Assembly (NCBI GenBank): GCA_963931925.1
Contig: OZ007583.1
Coordinates: forward strand, 11,485,276-11,549,275
DNA from: Onchidella celtica
Lineage: Eukaryota; Mollusca; Gastropoda; Systellommatophora; Onchidiidae
Length of the DNA: 64,000 nucleotides
Direction of reading: 5' to 3'
The position numbers and the translations under genes are program-made. Shown piece by piece: positions 26,201-39,754 of the stretch (its first letter is position 1; every line of letters begins with the position of its first letter). Under the pieces are notes generated by a model, which searched no databases, was not told the DNA's origin, and worked only from the letters and a program-made list of their open reading frames with translations.

Positions 26201-29200
26201 TAAAGCTTGTAGAAATCATAACTTTTTACCTCAGATTATTTCAGTATCAGGCAACGGTGAATTAGTCAATAACAAATCTTTTTGGAGGGAAAGAAAAGAT
26301 AGAGGTAAGACAGCTTAGTAGAATCTAAGCATATAGTCCATTATAATCACTCTGCAGTTCTGTCTTTGCTCAAGGGATGGGCATCACAGTGATAAATCTT
26401 TAAATAACTATTTGAGCTGTTTTGAGTAATGGAGTGTCTTTACAATTGGCCTAGGTAGACAGGGTAAAGTCTCTTTTACAACTGGTTTATCTTAATGAGA
26501 TAAGTCTTTCTCAACTGGTGTGCATCTACCCTATAGATAGGATAAAGGAGAAGAGTCTGGTCAGGGACAAATTACACTGATGGAAATTTTTCATGGGCCT
26601 GAAGACTTCAGTGGTGTACAGGCCAGAGTTTGAGGTCATCTAAGGAAGGTAATAGTCAAGGAAACAAGCAAAGCCTGAGAAAGCTTAGCATTGTTCGGGC
26701 TCAACAGACAAATTTATCAGACTGACTTTAAAAGGCCAGCAAAATGTGTATACTATAAATATATATATATATACATGCGGTTTTGTCTAGTACATTTCAT
26801 AATGCTGATCTGTTTGTCCAGTTTGAACTGTTATTGGAGTACAGCAGTGGCCTATACTAAAACAGCTTAGATTTTACTGTCGATCTGCCATCTACAGCTG
26901 TGTCAGGTGTCTAAGCTGGGCGTTACAACATCTTGATATTAGTTTTGTCAATAACTATCTTATTAGAAGTTTGTACACATCCAACTGTATTACTCTCTGG
27001 AGAGGAAAGACAAGGCTTTACAGAAGTTTATTGACAGACAACAGAATAATAATAAGGATTGGGAGATTGTTGGTAAAGACAGCAGCTGTTACCCATGGAG
27101 GAAACAGTTGTGAGAGCTGAGTAACTTTAATGATTTAGGCATAAAGGTAGCCGGTAGGCAAATAGAGTTGGCCTAGGGTAGGAAACAGAGCAGTAGATTA
27201 GATTGGTAGGAAGTGACGTATGGACTGCAAGTCATAATGAATATTTACAGATTGAGTCAAATTCAAAATATGAGAGGGAAAGTACCGTACTGGAATTTTG
27301 AGTTTGAGGTGTATAACATGTCAGCTTTACTTCCTACGCGGTTTTCTGACAAATCTCATAATTAAAATGTGGAAGTGAAAAGTTTCCAACGGAGATCTAA
27401 TAATATTGGCCTATTGATAGATACTTGTCTATATGGTGGGAAATTCTGTCCTTAAAGAGTTTGGGAAATGTGGCTTGACATCAACTTCAGGACATAGCCC
27501 TAGGGGCAACTGAGTAGAGTGAATATGTTATGGTAGAGACAGACCTAGGGACATAGGCTCATAAGAGATTCCTGGTCACTGTTATAATTGTGGGCCCCGG
27601 AAAGTATGATAATAATAAGAAAAGAACCAATGCATAGATGGGTGTGAATGTACGTGGACTTCAGAATACACCATTCTAATGCACAACATAAGCACTGATG
27701 GATCATGTGATGGATTCCACTTGGTTCTCAGCATCTTCCTAGTCCCTATTCAAGCATTGTTGAGACCGAAGTAAGGAAACAATCCTGTCCTACTGAGCCG
27801 AGTTCTTACCCAATTTTGACAGTACCACCATCAGTCAGGGTGATATTCCTATCAGCTTTGTGTTGAGATGATAAATCTGACATTTTTCTTGGTAACACGT
27901 GAGAATTATATTTATTCAGTTTTGAAGATGTTGATCTAGGTTTTTTGTGCAAATTCACTGAGTGAATTTATATGTGTCCCAGGATGGCTGAATTGTATTA
28001 TTGCAAATAGTGGACAGAGGAATGAGGAGTCACTTTATTGTAAATGAATATATATCAGCTCTGTCAGTGTATATGACCAATTCTCTGCCGAACTGTGTAC
28101 AGTTATGTTTTCAGCTTGGCTGTTCTAACTATCGCAGTTTGTGCATGTTTGTTTTATATACATCATTTTTTTTTACCATTGTTCATGTGGAAAAACATTT
28201 ATCCACTCATTTTGATCCCCCATTTTTGTTTTCCTAATAATACGTGGCTGCGCGACAATGTAATTTTCAGCTGTTCAAATTGATCATTTCAAATTAAATG
28301 TATTAAAAACCTAGATCTAACAAGTATATTATATATATATATTCTCATTTTTACAATTCTCATCATCATTATTACCATGGTCATCATCACTGGACATTGT
28401 TTATACCATAGGCATCTTGGCTATGGACCTATGGATTATTGTAATTTTGTTGTGAGTGTTAAATGTTGTGGCCTATTTACTCTTAGTAGCCAGTTCTAGT
28501 TCTGATATCTTTATTCCTTTTCATCATGACCATCATTGTCATCATTGTTGATTTCCCCACCTCCCGGTTTGCCCAATTATAATGACTGTTACCTTTACTT
28601 TGCTGTACTGTTGAGTAAAGGACATTAGTTGTCCCTACCTTTGATGATGGCATAACTTTAGGACAGTGGCAAAAGGAGAAAAAAAAAACCCACACACACG
28701 CATACACACCTTTGACAAATAGATCCACATCTTCAAGCTGAACATCTTGTTGGCTTCTTGTTGTTTTTCTTTTTCTTTTCTTTTTTTTTTATTGTGAGTG
28801 GCCATTGAAATGATGAAAGATAATCTATGGCTAGAAAGGTATTGAAGAGGTATTTACAGGTCTTGTTGATAGGTGGGTCTGAAATTAGAACTGCAGTTGT
28901 CATAGTAAATTAAAGGAAAGATGCCTGATCTTCAATACATGTGCAGAAGACCTGATTGTAACTGGTGATTATGTTGATTTTGCTGATAACAAGCAATTCA
29001 AATTTTGATTGAGTAGAGTTTTTTTTCTTGGTAAAACTAGATGGGTATTTCGTAATTAATCAGATAATGTCAAATGCTGTCAGAATTGTGTGTTGTCAAA
29101 ATGATTTTAAAAAAACAACAAATGGGTTGCAGCAACTTATGCGCAGAGACTCAAACCAGACTAAGACATTATGACTTCTGAAAAAAAAAAAAATGTTGAT

Positions 29201-29224
29201 CGATGAAATAGCGCACATATATTT

Positions 29225-29466
29225 CGTCACCGTTTCCTGAAACTGTAGTAACTAAAAAATTTGAAAAATTGATTCATATATGTTCAACTACATGCAGAGT
29301 CGCATCGAATGATCTTGGTTGTAGACTCTTGAGCCCAAAAATAATCAAATTGCAAACTTTCAAAAAGTCACTGTCACTAGACCCATTGTGCTACAATGAA
29401 ACAGTTTTTTGCTTCTCCTGAAAGTTAGTCAAAACCAGTTCCTACTGTTTTAGGGAATGATGACGA
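29225..29466 (+). mobile_element. MITE family A, copy 2
   Basis: The left end is CGTCACCGTTTCCTGAAACTG; the right end is TACTGTTTTAGGGAATGATG. It carries the internal block ATCGAATGATCTTGG and TTTTTTGCTTCTCCTG. It lies alone in the long interval downstream of CSRNP. Confidence 0.8.
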
Positions 29467-32400
29467 CTTGTGCTCGACTGGAGAACCAGGATTGTGTTAT
29501 GGTGGGGTCCAGTTGTTGGAATTGTTGGTAGATCTGTACAATAGGCCAAACTGAGATAGTCATCAGAGATGTGTGGGTCTCTGGACTCATGACATGATAG
29601 TGTACAAATGATGACTTTTATCAATTTCATCATTATCTGGTGACAATTGTCCATGTTATTATCATCAGGTCTGATGATGACCATTTACTCCTCAGATCAC
29701 TCCCTGTATTTTTATTTTACTCTTGACTTTGTCAGCTGCTGTAAATTAGCCATGTCATCTCCATCAACAAGTAACACACACTGGTTACTTTACTCATTCT
29801 TGTTGTACATGTATTTAATCCGTATGTTTGAAGCTTTACTGTGTTTATGTCTATTTTTTCTCTCCTTTCTTGGACATTTAACTGCATTTTGTACCTTTTG
29901 ACAAAACAAAAATACCTTTGAAGATCTGATTTTTTTGTGTGGGGTGTGCAGAAGAGGAAACCATTTTTATCTTTAATCTCTTTTATTAATTTACAGTCAC
30001 TGCTTTCAATTACACATGGTAAACTTTTCTTTTCATTTTATCCAGTTCCACTTGAGACTGTTAGCTTCTACTTTATTGCATTTTTGGACATACACAATTG
30101 ACTTAAATGCCATCAGAACAGATTAGAGGAATGAAACATGTTTGAAAGTGTCAGGCAACATTTGATGGTACCCATGCGATAATTGCTTATTATATTTTAA
30201 CAGTATGTTTGAACCCTGTCGAATTGACGATAGTTTGACATTGCACTATAGCAGACCAAATTAGATTTGCCAGTGACTATCTGTAGATTCACTATGATTA
30301 ATATAGGTCTTTTCAACCAGCATTCTCGCAGGCTCACAGACTAATTTGATTATTCAGAGAACAGCTTAGATTCATCCATGAGCAGCATTACTCATTGGCT
30401 TCATCCTAGAGTGGGCACGGTATCTTCTCAAGACATTTATAAAATTTGGCTGAAGAGAAAAACAAAGCCCCAGGCTGCAGGAGATTGTACTGCCATGTAC
30501 TGCATAAACTAGTCAGGAAAGAATACAGACATGGTGGACAGATAGAAGTACACAAACAAGTTTAAGTGTAAACAAATTCTGCCATTACCAGCTAAGTCCT
30601 CATGATATTCTGTTAGCTGGTTTAGATCAGTCAGCAGAAATCAGAGATACTTTCAAGCTTTGGATATATATTGAGAGGGAGATTATTTGGGTAAATCTGA
30701 TCTGACAGATGCAAAGATTTTTTTTTCAAGTCATATGCCCATACAGGAACTAATAAACATTCATTGAGTGATAGCTGGGCTGAAATGTATAAAGCTTACG
30801 TAGTAACAATTGGGTTTAAGATGACCTGTGATTGAAAGGCACATCCACCTCTGCAAAGGTTGGCAGGGCGTGGCTACTTATGAAAAGGTGGTAGAAATTA
30901 TTTCACCCCAGGTAGTGCTTTGTTTAAATCTCCTCAAGAGTACAGTTCAAATCTTAAGTCAGGATGTTTCACTGCTATTGTTAATGATACAAGCCGTGTT
31001 CCGTATTGAAATGGAAATTTCAAAAAGCCATCAAGTTGCAAAAAAGAGTGTTTCCATGTGCATAGAAATGGTGTCTCTGCCCATATGAAAACATTCTTTT
31101 TATTTCACTACTTGGAGGGTTTTTTATGTTTCCGTACACATGAAAACCCAGCTTAAATGGTTCAGGATGATAGCATTCTTCCAGCTAAGGCCTGTGGGGC
31201 TGTAGAGGAGACATTCAGTGCAAATGAAATATTACCAGCTGAACATCTCACACCCAGGATTCAGACATTGTCTAAAACACCACTGACTCTTCCAAGAAAC
31301 TACAGCAATAAATGTGTTTTCCTTGTCAGTGGTGGCTTGAAATGGCATTTACTTGAGAATTCAGATTTCTTTTTAAGAATCTTAGATAAAAATGTTTATG
31401 GTAATCAAGCAACTCTGTCACATTTACATTACTGTCACTTTTGCCAATGTGATAAAATTGCTTGACATACCCCCATCCCTTTAAACTACTTCTGCACACC
31501 ATATCTTACACAAGTATATAAAAAACATGATTGATTTTGTCTGTGATATTTTTTAAACACATTTTTCTGCATTGGTCATTACAAGTGTAAAAAGTGTTGT
31601 CTGTTTATACTTGATTTTTACCTTCCCACAAACTACCAGCAGTATCTTATCTAGTCATTCTAAATTTTGGTCCTGTGTACAGCTTTTGTTTTATTCCCGC
31701 CACTTTTCTATCATTGTCACCAAGGCTTGGAACAAATCTCAAAAGCAGCAATTTAGTGACCACAGTATGCAGCTATAGACCAGTTTGTATGGGCTGTCTA
31801 TTTGCTTGAAATAGGGTCAAACTCTGCAGAAAATGAATGTAATGATGGTTTTCAGTTTAAATGGGGATCAGTTATTGTTAAGGAAAAAATAACTTGAGTT
31901 TTAAGGGTACATTCACAGTCAAGATGTATTCCTATGGGTTTAGAATATGATGAGAGACACCCTTGCGGTATATCTACTTACAAAATTTGAAACATTTTGG
32001 TATGAATAGGCTGTAACTGATGTAAAGCTCAGTTCAGTGAGAAACAGTAATTTTTTCACATGAGTGAAGATGTGCTTGCTTATATCTTCAGAGTTTTCGG
32101 AGAACAAATCAATACAGCAAAAATATTTCAGGACTAAAGTGCTCAGTAAAAAGTATCTGGTAGACTTTTCAATACTGTTCACCATAGCAACAATTAAGTA
32201 AGAAGTTGAATCCTGTGCTTTTTCAGAACCAGACAGTAAACTGGTCTATGGACACGCAGTTGCAAACAATTATAAATACATTTTTTTTTTCATTTTGACC
32301 AAAATTCTATGCCAATATCCAAACTAGCAGAGCAGTAGATTTCACAAAGCACTAATGTTGAGAACAAAGTGAAAGGAGAACTTCAGTACATGCATATTTT

Positions 32401-33157
32401 TTGTTTTCGCAAAACCAGAGCAAGGCAAAGAAGCACATAATATGGGAAAAACCTCAGTTAATTCATTTTTAAATATTCAGAATTATTATAGGGTAGGGCT
32501 TTAAGGTTCTTGAAAAAACAAAAAAAACTGAAGACAAAGACAACTTCAGGTTTTTGCGATTTTGCAGTCACAGTGTTTGAGGCATTGGACATTTTTAAAA
32601 ATTGGTTTCTTCCAGCTAAATCCAGACACTGATCTGTATTTGTCTTAAGAAACCTCCTTTTGGAAACAGTTGCAGCAAGGTGATACCATCTTTTCTTCTA
32701 TGTGAAGGGTAAGGGACTGTAGGCAGAGCAGCCTTTATAATACAGGTATATTTTGCATTGTTTCCTTGACAGAACTGAAACATAATTGTATTGTAACTTC
32801 AGCATAAAGCTTTGGTAAGTTTTGACATTCTGGCATGCAAAAAATGAAAATGGCAGTTGGTGCCACTGCCAGCCAAGTCCTCTTGATATTCTGTAAGTCA
32901 AATTCTTTTGTTATGTCCCAAGGGTAAGACACATCCTGGTCATTGACTTGGTGTCAGTTGATATATTATACATTGTGTATTTTGGGTACTCAACCTGCTA
33001 AGTTTCGTTGCTTGTGCAAATCCTAGTGCTCTGTGTAGGTTGGAAGCCTATATATTTGGTTTTGACTTTCTTTTTTTTTTTGTGCTTCTTACCATGTGTT
33101 GGTTGATCTTACATATCTGGTTTTGTGATAATGATTTTGGTGTTTTGTGTAACAACA

Positions 33158-33357
33158 NNNNNNNNNNNNNNNNNNNNNNNNNNNNNNNNNNNNNNNNNNN
33201 NNNNNNNNNNNNNNNNNNNNNNNNNNNNNNNNNNNNNNNNNNNNNNNNNNNNNNNNNNNNNNNNNNNNNNNNNNNNNNNNNNNNNNNNNNNNNNNNNNNN
33301 NNNNNNNNNNNNNNNNNNNNNNNNNNNNNNNNNNNNNNNNNNNNNNNNNNNNNNNNN
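33158..33357. other. Assembly gap of 200 N
   Basis: Exactly 200 unknown bases, a common scaffold placeholder length. True size unknown. Nothing recognisable is broken by it. Confidence 0.99.
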
Positions 33358-35993
33358 CTCTTTTTTAATCTTCTTGAATAGGTTTGGATATGGCCATTGG
33401 CAGTGAACTGAAGTGTAACTAGGTCAGCAGTTTTGATATGGATGAGTCAATTTTTTTTTTTCACCATTGAGGCAATAAGAATACAATCCTCATGGCAAAG
33501 TAATTTTAAATGTTTAGCTTTTTTTTTCATATTATTTTGATATCAAAGCTAATTGTAAATTTTTGGCACAGTTATCAAAGCTTACTGTAATTTTGGGCGC
33601 AGTTATCAAAACTAATTGTAATTTCAGGCAGAGAATTAATCTAATGAGTGTATATATGGATGCATAGCTTTTAGCTTATTTACAAGAACTGTGAAACGGT
33701 TAAAAATGCCCATGTAATGCATGTGGACTAAAGATTTCACTAACGATTAAAGAGAGCTTTAGGACCAGTCTAATGTAGTGCATCCCACCCATCTTCTGTC
33801 AGTTTTATTCTTTTCATAGGATCAGTCATATGCTTATTGTCTATGGCCACATGGTCATCAAGAAGGTGCTTTTGAGTTATGGCCAATTTCTAATTGTGGA
33901 AACATATTTTTATACCCAGTCCCAGGCTTTGTGACAATTTTGGTGAAAAATCTCCATTTAAACAAAAGTGTAAAACATTTTATCCTCCGCTGTTTTATTA
34001 TTGCAACGTTTTATAGAAGCGCAATTTTTTATTACCTGTTTATTTTATTTTTTTCATCAGCCACGAGGAAATGATTTTTTCATATTTTTTTTTCTGAAAA
34101 TAAAATTCTACGCTAAAAGCCACTGTTTCATCTGAAGAATAATGTGCTTGTCCTCCTCCCCGTGACTTAATCCATGACAGTGACTGTGGCACAAGCCAGT
34201 TACAGATAGCTACTTGTGTCAAATCCCCATATGCTCTGATCGGTTGTCAGGTGTGTCCCGGCTATCGCAAGATTAACTTTAAATGTTTAACTTTACAACA
34301 TCCAATTCTTTCTTAGGTACAGTACTATATTTCTTTGCTTTCTGTCTTAAGCAAAAAATTCATGAAAATAATCAGTTCCTAGGGGAGCACTGTAACTGTC
34401 ATTGATAGGAACCATTTTATACAAATTAAAATACAAATAGAGAGTGGCATGGTAAACTATTGTAAAATGTACCTGCTTTTTTTTTTTTTTTTAAATTGAG
34501 ATAAATGGCATGCTTTTGTTTTTTTGTTTTTCTGTAACCCCTTGACAGCCCACAGATTGTGTTTTAAGTCAGGGGTTAAAATCTGAAAACTAAGGGTTAA
34601 TTAATTTTTTCTTAAAATGTCATAACATTGTCATATAACTTGTAAAGAAAGTTATTGTTTTTTGCTTCTCTGAAAAAAATTCATAAAACCGAACCACAAA
34701 GTTTACCATGTGACCTTTGAAATGTACTTTCATTTCCTTTTTTTGATTAAGAAATTTAGTTTCATACATCCAGTTTTTCCATCAAGCTCTCTTATCCAAA
34801 CTGGAACACGAGGTCCACAGTGAATAATGCAGTTTCGAACCAAACAACTTTTTTTTTGTACATGTATGAAAGATTGCCTTTTATTTGTCAACCTATAGTA
34901 CCAATTCATTTTTTGTTTGTTTTAATTTGACAATCAGAACCAAACTGATGAGGTGATGAGGTGAAACACTGCTCGCGAGAGATTTCACTGTAATGAAACC
35001 TTAAAGCACTTTGTATTTTTCCAGTTATTTTTCAGAGACTATTTTGTCACAATCATAACACATTTTTTTTACCTACGTCATTTTTATAACATTTTAAAAC
35101 AGTGTGAAAAAAGTATCATTGTTTCACAAATCTTGTGACTTACGGTACACAAAAGTGGTTTCATATCAAAGTTCAGACTTTCAAGGCTCGGTACAAAACT
35201 TCATGCTTTTCAGTAAACAAAAACAAACTGAACTTGTTTTCTTTGGGACGTTAAGCCCTACCTTAAAAATATTTAAAAAATGACTTGCACAATTTTGTGT
35301 TATGACTGTGACGATTTTGTGGTCATGAAACTAGCAGATAATTCTACTTCTGTGCATTAAGATAAGAAACCAAAGTGTAGGGCACCATGAAATCACAATA
35401 AAAATGAACATTTCCAGCCACAAACATCTTTGTTTTGGTTACTAGAAAATCTGTGACCTAGAAAGTAGTCAGGAAATGAAATTATTATGTCAGCTTGTGT
35501 TTAGTCATCACCACATCTACTTCGGCAATCAGTCAAGAGTGTCAAGATCATAAAATTCAGATAGTCATTATAATTATTACGTGATATATTGCATTTATGA
35601 CCACATAAGGGTTGGAAAGTAAAATTAAAAACAAACTGCATTTTCTAGAATGAAAGATGTTTTATGTACATTTGTTTCATTTCAATGGAATGTTTAAAGA
35701 TAAGTTTAACAGCAATGGCGAATTCTTACCTCTTATTTTTGTTTATTTTTGTTTTTTAAGTCATTACTTTATGTGTGGAAACCAAACTCTTCCTATTTGC
35801 ACACACACATGCTTTTCTTGTTTCATAATTATCAATACAAAAATTGTATGTCTACCAACCAGCAGTCTTAAATATTTTAGCTGTTTTTGTTGTGACTTTT
35901 TGTGAACTCTAGAAATATGTAATAAAAAAAAATTGTGAGAAAAAACTGTTTTCTTGTGGTTTTGTTTTTTATGTGGCCCTGTGAGCCAGCTGT

Positions 35994-36031
<38 letters not shown>

Positions 36032-36033
36032 AA
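35994..36033 (+). repeat. (GA)n microsatellite
   Basis: A GAGAGA tract of about 26 bases grades into GGGAGAGGGAGG. It sits about 200 bases before the foldback-like element. Confidence 0.85.
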
Positions 36034-36535
36034 GGGAGGCAGTTTCCCCAAACTCGAAGTCAAACACTTTTCACGAAAACTGAGATAAGGCCTCAATACG
36101 GGGCAACAAAACATATCCTATCATTTGAGTGAAATTCTTAGAGTCGACTTTATAAAGTTGAAAAAATGTAATGTAATGTTTAATACAAAACGTTACAAGT
36201 GTTGTTCTTGAAATGCACTGTTGACATGGACATGCAATAGGGCAGTACTGAGGGAGATATCACACTAAGCCCAGTCAGACAAGAAGTGCACACCATAATT
36301 TCCTATTATATATTCTTAGTAAATCTAAGAAGACCTATCATAGGGGGATATTATTGCTAAGCCTGGTCAGACACAGTCAGATGCTGCCAGGAAAATGTAC
36401 ACCAGAGAAATAATGGCAGAAGATTGTGTCTGACCGGACATAGTATGATAATGATAGGTTCTTTCTGAATTTACTAAGAAAATATATGGCCTTTAGCGTC
36501 TTTACAGACGGTCTTAGCAGCTAGAATATTCACTT

Positions 36536-39500
36536 TCACTTTGACTGACAGCTTCTCTCGTGGCTTATTCTACCAATGTTTGACCCGAGAGTGCGATGGC
36601 AGTGATTGCAGGTCAGTCTTTTGGGTTCACTTTGGCGAGTGTTTTCATTCCGCCTCTGTCGTTTTGTCAGGTATGTTTCTTTTGCCTTGAAGTCTATTGC
36701 GAGCGTGCCACTGCGCAATTTTTGTCTCCATCTGCTTCGATCATTTGCAAGGTTCTCCCATTCATTGGGGTCGATGTTGAATGCTTTCATCGTGACCTTG
36801 CAAGTGTCTTTGAATCGCAGATGTGGCCTACCTCTGGGTCGGTTGCCAGTAGCAAGTTCCCCGTAGAGAATTTGTCTGGGGATGCGATCATTTTCCATAC
36901 GGTGGAGATGTCCAAGCCACCGCAGTCTTTTTTTGCCTAGGAGAGCCTGAGTTGATGGAATGTTGGCTCGGCTCAGAACTTCGATATTTGAGATCCTGTC
37001 TTGCCACTTGATCTTGAGAATTTTGCGTAGGCAGCGCAGGTGGAAGGAGTTGAGGGATCTTTCATGTTTGGAGTAGGTGGTCCATGTCTCTGAGCCATAC
37101 AGCAGGGTGCTTAGGACGCAAGTTTGGTACACGAGTACCTTTGTTTTGATGGTCAGCTTGCTATTGTTCCACACCCTTTTTGAGAGTTTGCCAAAAGCTG
37201 TGGCCGCCTTTCCTATTCTGGCATTTATTTCAGTTGTTATGTCTGTGCTACCACTGATGGTTGAGCCTAGGTAGCAGAATTTTCCCACTTGCTCCAGAGG
37301 AGAGCCATTCAGCATGATTGGGTTGGAGTTTCTCAAGCCTTGTGTCAAAACTACAGTTTTTGAGACACTGATCTTTAGCATGAATTTGTCACAGGCTTTG
37401 GCAAGGCTATTGATGAGAGCCTGGAGCGTGGTTTCATCGTGGGCCACGATTGCAGCATCATCTGCGAAGAGGAGCTCTTGTAACATAATATGGTCTGTAC
37501 GAGATTTTGCTTTTAGTCTGGCAACATTAAAAATGGAGCCGTCCACTCTGGTGTTAATAAGTACTCCACCTGAACATTGACCAAAGGCATTCTTGAGTAG
37601 GGCTGCAAAATATATACCAAATAAGGTAGGAGCAAGAACACATCCCTGCTTCACACCGCTGTTTACAGCAAATGAATTGGATGTGCAGCCCTCAAAGTTG
37701 ACACATGCCCTCATGTCAGTGTGGAAGGATGCAATAAGTTTTAGCAATGTTGGTGGACAGCCTATGGATTTAAGGACTGCATACAGGCCAGATCGGCTTA
37801 CGGTGTCGAAAGCCTTTGTTAGGTCCACAAAGCATGTTATAAGCGGCCTGTTTTGTTCTTTACATTTTTCTTGGATTTGCCGAAGTGCAAATATCATGTC
37901 AATAGTTGATCGTTTGCTTCGAAAGCCACATTGTGTTTCTGGTAAGACTTTTTCCGCCAGTTGTTGAAGGCGGCAGAGGATAACGCGAGCAAAAGCCTTT
38001 CCAGTAATGCTGAGGAGGGATATGCCTCGATAGTTGTTGCAGTCGCCTTTGTCTCCTTTGTTCTTGTAAAGTGTGACAATTTTGGCGTCTCTCATATCAT
38101 GTGGTATCACGCCTTCTTTCCAACACTGCAGTAACAGATTATACAGGTGTGGTAATAGTGGGCCTTTTAGGTCTTTTAATACCTCTGCAGGAATGTTGTC
38201 ACTTCCTGTGGCTTTTCCAGCAGACAGGTGGTCGATTGCATTGGAAAGCTCGACTAAGGAAGGTTCAGCGTCAAGTTCGGCCATTATTGGCAGTTTTTGG
38301 AGGTGTTCCTCAAAATCTGGTGGAATATTTTTCTCAGTTGAATACAACAGAGAGTAATGCTCTACCCACCTATTCAGTTGTTCATTTTTATCTGTGATGG
38401 GTTCACCATTTACAGACTTAAGTGGGGCGCTTTTGGTGATGATTGGCCCAAGGGCTACTTTCATCTGACTAAAGGCGGTTTTCATATCTCCCTTTTCATT
38501 TGCCTCTTGTATGCTGTTACACAAGTCTGTCCAGTATTTGTTGGCGCAACGTCTTACCTCCAGCTGAAGTTTAGCTTTTGCATTTTTCAAACAAGTTTTT
38601 GTACTCTGATTGCAATTTTTGTTATACTCATTGAAAGCAGATTTCTTTTGCTCAATGAGAGGTAGGAGAATTTCGCTGTTCTGGGCTACCCAGTCGTTGT
38701 TTGAAACTTTATGCTGTCCAAAAGACTTGATGGCACAGTCATGAATTTTTGAACTGAGAGTGTTCCATGTTTCATCTACCGAGTCACATTGGGTGACATT
38801 ATCCATGCTTTCAGCAAATAACTTTTCAAATGACTTTCTATTTGATTCATCTCTGATTGCTGTTACATTGATCTTAGGGATTGAAGGGGCTTTTGATCTG
38901 TATATTTTCTTGGCCGAAATTTTGATTTTGCTGACTACCAGTGCATGGTCGGTGTCACAGTCAGCACTGTGGAGGGAACGAGTTATTTTTATACAGCCCA
39001 AACTCTTCCTCCTTGAGAGAATAAGATCTAATTGATGCCAATGGCCAGACCTGGGATGGCGCCATGATGTTCTTTGGCATCTCTTAAGGTCAAAGTACGT
39101 GTTTGTAACACATAATGAGTTTACGGAGCATAGCTCCAGAAGGCGCTGCCCGTTTTCGTTGATGTTGCCAATGCCGAAGTGCCCAATGCACTTTGGCCAT
39201 GCGGAGTGATCTGCTCCCACTCGAGCGTTAAAGTCACCCAGAATTAGCAGGCCTTCGGTGAGAGGGATGTTGTGGAGAGTCCTCTGCAATGCCTCGTAGA
39301 AAATGTCTTTGGTTTCGTCAGAGGAGGTAAGTGTTGGGGCATAGACACAGATAATGTTGGTAAAACCAGACCGGGTGTTCAGTCTGAGTGTCATGATGCG
39401 TTCTGACACTCCAATTGGAGTTGCGATCGAATTGATAAGGGAGTTTTTTACGGCGAAGCCCACGCCGTGGATTCTCGGCTGTTCGCTGCTAAGGCCCTGC

Positions 39501-39751
39501 CAGAAGAAGGTGTAGTTTTCTTCTTTGACTGACCCGGAGTCGGGAAGTCGAGTTTCTTGAAGGGCAGCGATGTCGATGTTTAGTAGCTGAAGTTCTCGAT
39601 CAATAATTTGGGATTTCCTGATGGAGTCAATATTAGTGAGATCTTGCTGTTGCAAGCCTGGGCGCATTGTTCTGACGTTCCAGGTACCAAGTTTTAGTAT
39701 TTTTCTGTTTTTGCCAGGTGCACACTTTACGTCAGCTTTTTGACTTTTGGT
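36536..39751 (-). CDS. LINE protein: AP endonuclease, reverse transcriptase, C-terminal zinc finger
   Basis: The frame is open for 1,072 codons down to a stop at 36536. From the first ATG at 39667 it encodes 1,043 aa. Numbered from that Met: endonuclease motifs QETR (37-40), GDFNARVG (144-151), HQLDLIL (211-217) and a TDH (239-241); reverse transcriptase motifs NNYRGISLL (544-552), FVDLTKAFD (613-621), GVKQGCVLAPTLFG (671-684) and FADD (734-737); and a terminal C-X2-C-X12-H-X3-C finger (Cys 1020, Cys 1023, His 1036, Cys 1040). The endonuclease opening motif GTWNVRT lies just before this first Met, so the true start must be upstream, yet no in-frame ATG exists before the TAG at 39752-39754. 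Host relatives are often labelled craniofacial development protein 2-like because of the endonuclease. Catalytic residues look intact. Confidence 0.9.
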   Translation of the reverse strand, partial: TKSQKADVKCAPGKNRKILKLGTWNVRTMRPGLQQQDLTNIDSIRKSQIIDRELQLLNIDIAALQETRLPDSGSVKEENYTFFWQGLSSEQPRIHGVGFAVKNSLINSIATPIGVSERIMTLRLNTRSGFTNIICVYAPTLTSSDETKDIFYEALQRTLHNIPLTEGLLILGDFNARVGADHSAWPKCIGHFGIGNINENGQRLLELCSVNSLCVTNTYFDLKRCQRTSWRHPRSGHWHQLDLILSRRKSLGCIKITRSLHSADCDTDHALVVSKIKISAKKIYRSKAPSIPKINVTAIRDESNRKSFEKLFAESMDNVTQCDSVDETWNTLSSKIHDCAIKSFGQHKVSNNDWVAQNSEILLPLIEQKKSAFNEYNKNCNQSTKTCLKNAKAKLQLEVRRCANKYWTDLCNSIQEANEKGDMKTAFSQMKVALGPIITKSAPLKSVNGEPITDKNEQLNRWVEHYSLLYSTEKNIPPDFEEHLQKLPIMAELDAEPSLVELSNAIDHLSAGKATGSDNIPAEVLKDLKGPLLPHLYNLLLQCWKEGVIPHDMRDAKIVTLYKNKGDKGDCNNYRGISLLSITGKAFARVILCRLQQLAEKVLPETQCGFRSKRSTIDMIFALRQIQEKCKEQNRPLITCFVDLTKAFDTVSRSGLYAVLKSIGCPPTLLKLIASFHTDMRACVNFEGCTSNSFAVNSGVKQGCVLAPTLFGIYFAALLKNAFGQCSGGVLINTRVDGSIFNVARLKAKSRTDHIMLQELLFADDAAIVAHDETTLQALINSLAKACDKFMLKISVSKTVVLTQGLRNSNPIMLNGSPLEQVGKFCYLGSTISGSTDITTEINARIGKAATAFGKLSKRVWNNSKLTIKTKVLVYQTCVLSTLLYGSETWTTYSKHERSLNSFHLRCLRKILKIKWQDRISNIEVLSRANIPSTQALLGKKRLRWLGHLHRMENDRIPRQILYGELATGNRPRGRPHLRFKDTCKVTMKAFNIDPNEWENLANDRSRWRQKLRSGTLAIDFKAKETYLTKRQRRNENTRQSEPKRLTCNHCHRTLGSNIGRISHERSCQSK

Positions 39752-39754
39752 CTA

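Larger units (their letters stand above)
23241..36240. other. Convergent intergenic interval, no gene recognised
   Basis: AT-rich and with few repeats compared with the rest: MITE A copy 2 at 29225, a (TA)n tract near 26760, and a short related pair at 30586-30617 and 32869-32900 (CAAGTCCTCTTGATATTCTG type). Open frames are under about 115 codons and show no known domain. Part may be a long CSRNP 3' UTR. Confidence 0.6.

Noticed and set aside
31157-31465. 102-codon plus-strand frame
   Set aside because: No domain, no compositional bias and no splice context; probably chance in AT-rich intergenic DNA.
32460-35285. Inverted pair around GGTAGGGCTT(T)AA suggesting a 2.8-kb TIR element
   Set aside because: Similarity is short and AT-rich, the interior spans an assembly gap, and no duplication is visible.
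36596-39035. Several plus-strand frames of 60-124 codons
   Set aside because: They are antisense shadows of the LINE protein.
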